This document shows positions 60,495 to 64,000 of a stretch of 64,000 bases of DNA, one piece after another. Source of the DNA: Ignelater luminosus (taxonomy: Eukaryota > Arthropoda > Insecta > Coleoptera > Elateridae); the NCBI GenBank assembly GCA_011009095.1, contig VTPC01001058.1, positions 50,994 through 114,993 of the forward strand, given 5' to 3'. The notes under the pieces were generated by a model. That model did no database searches, was not told the origin of the DNA, and worked only from the letters and a program-made list of their open reading frames with translations. Every line of letters starts with the position of its first letter. The first letter of the stretch is position 1. The position numbers and the translations under genes were made by a program.

Positions 60495-63400
60495 TTATTT
60501 GACATAACTATTATTCATCACAGAGACAGTTGACTTTAAAGAACTTCGAGAATTTGCATTTTTAGTGAATATTTGAAATACCACGTATTATTTTTCAAAA
60601 AACAAGAAAAGTAATGAATTGATCTTCAAAATAGGCAAGGTTTCTGTCATTTAACTGGTCGAGATTTCCAGATCTTGAACATCCATACCTCTATGTATCT
60701 GCATTTTTCAGTAAAATTTTTCATATTACTAAAGAAAAGAATATTTTTTTAAGATATTCTGATAAATAGAAATATTTTTTTTTTGTTAAAAAAGATTTTT
60801 TTAAATACTTCATTTAAATTCACGTTTTAATTGAGAATTTTTTAAAGTGGTAGCTGTGGTAAAAACCGTCCGTCTACGTAATATAAACACTCTAAATTAT
60901 CCACACTTCTCAAATTCCGTTTTATTTTTTTTTCTTCACGTTTCAATCAATATTGAATTTAGTAATCAGTTTTAATTAAAACACACCCACAAAATGAAAA
61001 GCTGAAAATTAGAGTTAATCGATATTTAAAATAATTTTGTAATACTTCAAATTCATTTAATTATTTATTAGTTGCTGAAAAACTTAATATAAAATCTGCC
61101 ACCTTGTTTGCTCTTTTCAGTTCCAGTAGTTTCACAGATAGGTGTTAATCAACAGAATATTCATTGAATGGTGAAATTTACTTCTTAGTTAATATTCGTA
61201 TTCTCATTTTTCACAGTCTAGAACAATATCAAAAGTTTTAAAAGTACTAAAACTGAAACGTAAAAGAATAAATTACTAACGTCAAGTTCAGATTTTTCAA
61301 TAGAAATTAGGATTTTTTTGTGATTGTAAACAGGTCTTTCCTAATTTTTTTTATTGAAATTATTCATATTATATTTTTTGATGACCATTGTTATCTGTAG
61401 TATAAGCTGATTATATACGATGCAATGAAAATGCTCCTTGAGCCAATGAACAAGTAACAGTATAAATTCTACATATTATACTGGTTATAAATAAAAAATA
61501 TATAGGAATGAAAATGAAAATGTGAGACACCTTGGACTTAAAGCACGAGAACAGATTTTTTTGGTTCAATTAAGAACGAAATTTACGATTAAATGATTTT
61601 TAACAAATCTTTGATAAAGCATTTTAAGACAACGAAATAACTTCTTTGGTTGCAAGTAGAATGTATTTGGGGTGAAGTTAATTTCATGTTTTTTTTTCTT
61701 CTTTTTTCGCCGATTATTTTTTAAGAAAGGTATACTTGATTCATTTCAATACAGTTTTAAGAGAAATGTTTTTGAAGGCACGCAAAACTTTTTGTTTACT
61801 CACGTCATTCCTTTCAGAATTATCTTACTTACTTATTTTAGAAATTACATTTACAATTTATTTAATTTCTAATTAACTTGATAAACGTTCCATTCAACCA
61901 TTTAAATGCTTAATGTTTCAACTTCCTTTTTTCTTTTCTTTTTTTTAATTTTGCACTTGTTTTATTCTGCCTGAATTCGTCCATTCCGTGCAACTCTCCA
62001 CAACCACATTCATTACTACTTGTAATGTTTCTCTGTCAAGTGTGGAAACAACAGCAACCTCCCCCATTTTATCATTCACTCGGCGTTCATTTTCCGAGTG
62101 TATATTTTTTGTTTAAGTTTTTATTGCTTTGTTGCAAGAATAGCTTCGTGAAAACATAGTACATTGAAGGTTTTAGTCAAGTTTCTCGAGTGCGAGAACG
62201 TTTTGCTCGTCTTTCCTCATCATCCCGTAGTATGCTAAAGAACTAAACCTTATTCATATTAATGTTTTCCCTATCCTTATTATGCTAGCATGGAAAATTT
62301 TTGCTAATGTATTCAGTTGCCTTACCAGATTTATTTATTTATTCATTTTATGGGAACTGAAACCAAGTGAGAACTTGCGGTTTTCTTTTGAAGTTTTAAA
62401 AAGTTTAAACATCAGAAGCCTATTACGTTTGTCTCTTTTTCCGTTCCTTTTGTTTTTAAATTAAGAGAGAAGATTGGGTTATTTTGTGTGCGACCATACT
62501 ATTCATGCAGAAGTTCAAAGTAAGATATTTTAAAATTGTTATTGTAATACATAGATATTATTAATGTCGACGATAACAATGATTGACAGTAACCAAAGTA
62601 AGAAAATAGTCAGATTATTATTTTTTCCCGCTATTAAACCTATGAATATAAATATATCGTGGAAAAATAACTGTACGTCAGAAAATGGAAATGGCAAGAC
62701 TTAAGTATGAAGGAAAAAAGAAATCGTGTAAATTCAAGAAAAAGATACATTGAGATATTTAAGAACGGTAGACATGCAGTACTCATCACAGATGAAATAT
62801 CAGTTTTAGAATTAAGCTGTATGACCTCATGATAGTTCCATCTTCGAAATGACTAGATCCTTTTTCTCCTAATTAGGATTTTCAAATGTTTTATGCTTTC
62901 CTCTTATTATTTTGATCAAATGAATAATTTTAAATTTTATTTTTATCAAGGGTTGGCATTCAAACGAAAGATATACCTTCTTTCTACTGTGTACGTATTA
63001 CAATATCAATATTACTCTTCGGAGTTTGAGGTATATCTTATTTACAAATTACTCATTTGCCCCAAAATTTGCATTTGCATTAAGATGTTTAAGAAATTTC
63101 AGTAAGTTTGTTTTTATGGACTCAAAATAAGTTACACTACAGCTCGTTAATTTTGGATATCATCACAACGCATTAGCCAAATTTGTCTCTAGATAGAAGT
63201 AGATAAATAAATAGTAAATGAATAAATAGATATAAAATATAAAGCTTACACCTTTCCACTTCAGAATAGGGTATGCGATGTATGCAATTGCACACAGACT
63301 AGGCTGTTGATACAAGCCTACAAACCGTTCGAAAAGGATTAAATACTAAGTTAGGTTTTTAAAACGAAAATGTCACTGATTTTATTCGCTCTCCTGAACC

Positions 63401-63977
63401 TTCAAGTACTTTGTTATGCTACTGTATAAAGATAAATTCGCTGTAAGTTTCTGCTAAACCAATGATCCTTAGATTTGTAATAAATTAAAAATAAATGAAA
63501 TAAAGAAAGAAGGCTAGTAAATCAGTTTTTTATGCCCAAGTATGTGTTAAATCTGCCAATTTCCGTAGTAAACGGAATACTATTTAATAATATTCAAACG
63601 GATACAAAAGTCTTTTTCACCTAATAACAGGAAACTACTGAAGGATAATATGAAAATTCTGTACGTTAATATTTGATGGTTAAAAGATATGAAAATCCTA
63701 CAGAATGTTTTAATGCAAATCACATAAGAACATTAAAGTACTTTAACGATATTCTTTGGCTTGCGATGTTGTTTTACAAGTCTAGACAGACAGTATTTTC
63801 GATTTCTTTTCTATGAAATATTAAACATGAACAGCCTTATTCGTTTTGTATAGCTTTTCATATCTTAACAGAAGATTAACTCTAAATAATTTATACACAA
63901 GCAAGGATGAATTTACAAGTTTAACATAATGTATTAAGTTGATACGATTTTCCCTGATGTATACACATTTGTTTCAG
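60495..63977. other. K2P intron 2, right part: AT-rich, no gene recognised
   Basis: No nested gene or element was seen. The intron ends in the acceptor ACATTTGTTTCAG at 63977. Confidence 0.55.
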
Positions 63978-64000
63978 GTTATGGGCACGTAACACCATTA
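63978..64000 (+). CDS. K2P potassium channel, start of coding exon 3 (partial)
   Basis: The 23 bases after the acceptor read, with the split codon from exon 2, GYGHVTPL. This completes the first selectivity filter TIGYGH, which is the K+ channel signature. The histidine directly after GYG is shared with TWIK-1 and TASK channels. The splice junction lies inside the filter glycine. The rest of the channel (TM2-TM4, second pore) lies beyond the window. Confidence 0.92.

Noticed and set aside
1-64000. CRISPR arrays, bacterial operons, rRNA
   Set aside because: Nothing of this kind is present. The window is eukaryotic with spliced genes.

Overview
The window looks like an AT-rich insect genome with long introns and a heavy load of old mobile elements. 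The evidence is eukaryotic splice sites, mariner and Tc1-like elements, CGGBP1-like hAT relics, Penelope-like fragments and a copia-type LTR fossil. A hemipteroid or other large-genome insect would fit, but the sequence alone does not fix the order.

Two host genes can be supported. The main one is a two-pore-domain (K2P, TWIK-1-like) potassium channel on the + strand, which fills the right half of the window. Coding exon 1 (37814-38123) carries the N-terminus and first membrane segment. Exon 2 (49358-49498) carries the extracellular cap and first pore helix. Exon 3 begins at 63978, in the middle of the TIGYGH selectivity filter, and runs off the window. The introns are about 11.2 and 14.5 kb. 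The second gene is an intact single-exon Pam16/Tim16 (Magmas) reading frame on the - strand at 17622-17993, possibly a retrocopy. A CRE palindrome and a short divergent ORF of unknown nature lie upstream of it.

The left half (1-34 kb) is mostly transposon debris. It holds an IS630/Tc1-like transposase relic split by a 332-bp MITE (2.1-3.5 kb), tRNA-like SINE pieces (4.2-4.5 kb) and a nearly whole irritans-type mariner (4662-5938). Next come a hAT MITE with a perfect 8-bp target duplication (8011-8500), a broken copia-like element (8573-10128), a second Tc1-like relic (10.3-11.3 kb) and a TA-flanked MITE containing a splice-ready mini-exon (12933-13383). Further right are a LINE/SINE-type repeat (16.2-16.9 kb), an internally deleted mariner (21670-22564), a long-TIR element with a Tc1-type transposase scrap (29063-30134), a hAT relic (32.3-33.3 kb) and a Penelope-like fragment (33.4-33.8 kb).

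The K2P introns hold an inverted pair of Penelope-like fragments that forms a hairpin (40.6-41.2 kb), a LINE reverse transcriptase relic (43.6-44.1 kb), two further TA-flanked MITEs (52.4 and 54.4 kb) and a complete-ended but coding-dead hAT element (58535-60486). Three GC-richer islands (26.8-27.5, 47.7-48.6 and 56.5-57.1 kb) are unexplained. Much of the rest is featureless AT-rich sequence. I see no convincing new multi-gene system. The most unusual items are the Pam16 copy, the nested and end-defined transposons, and the Penelope hairpin.
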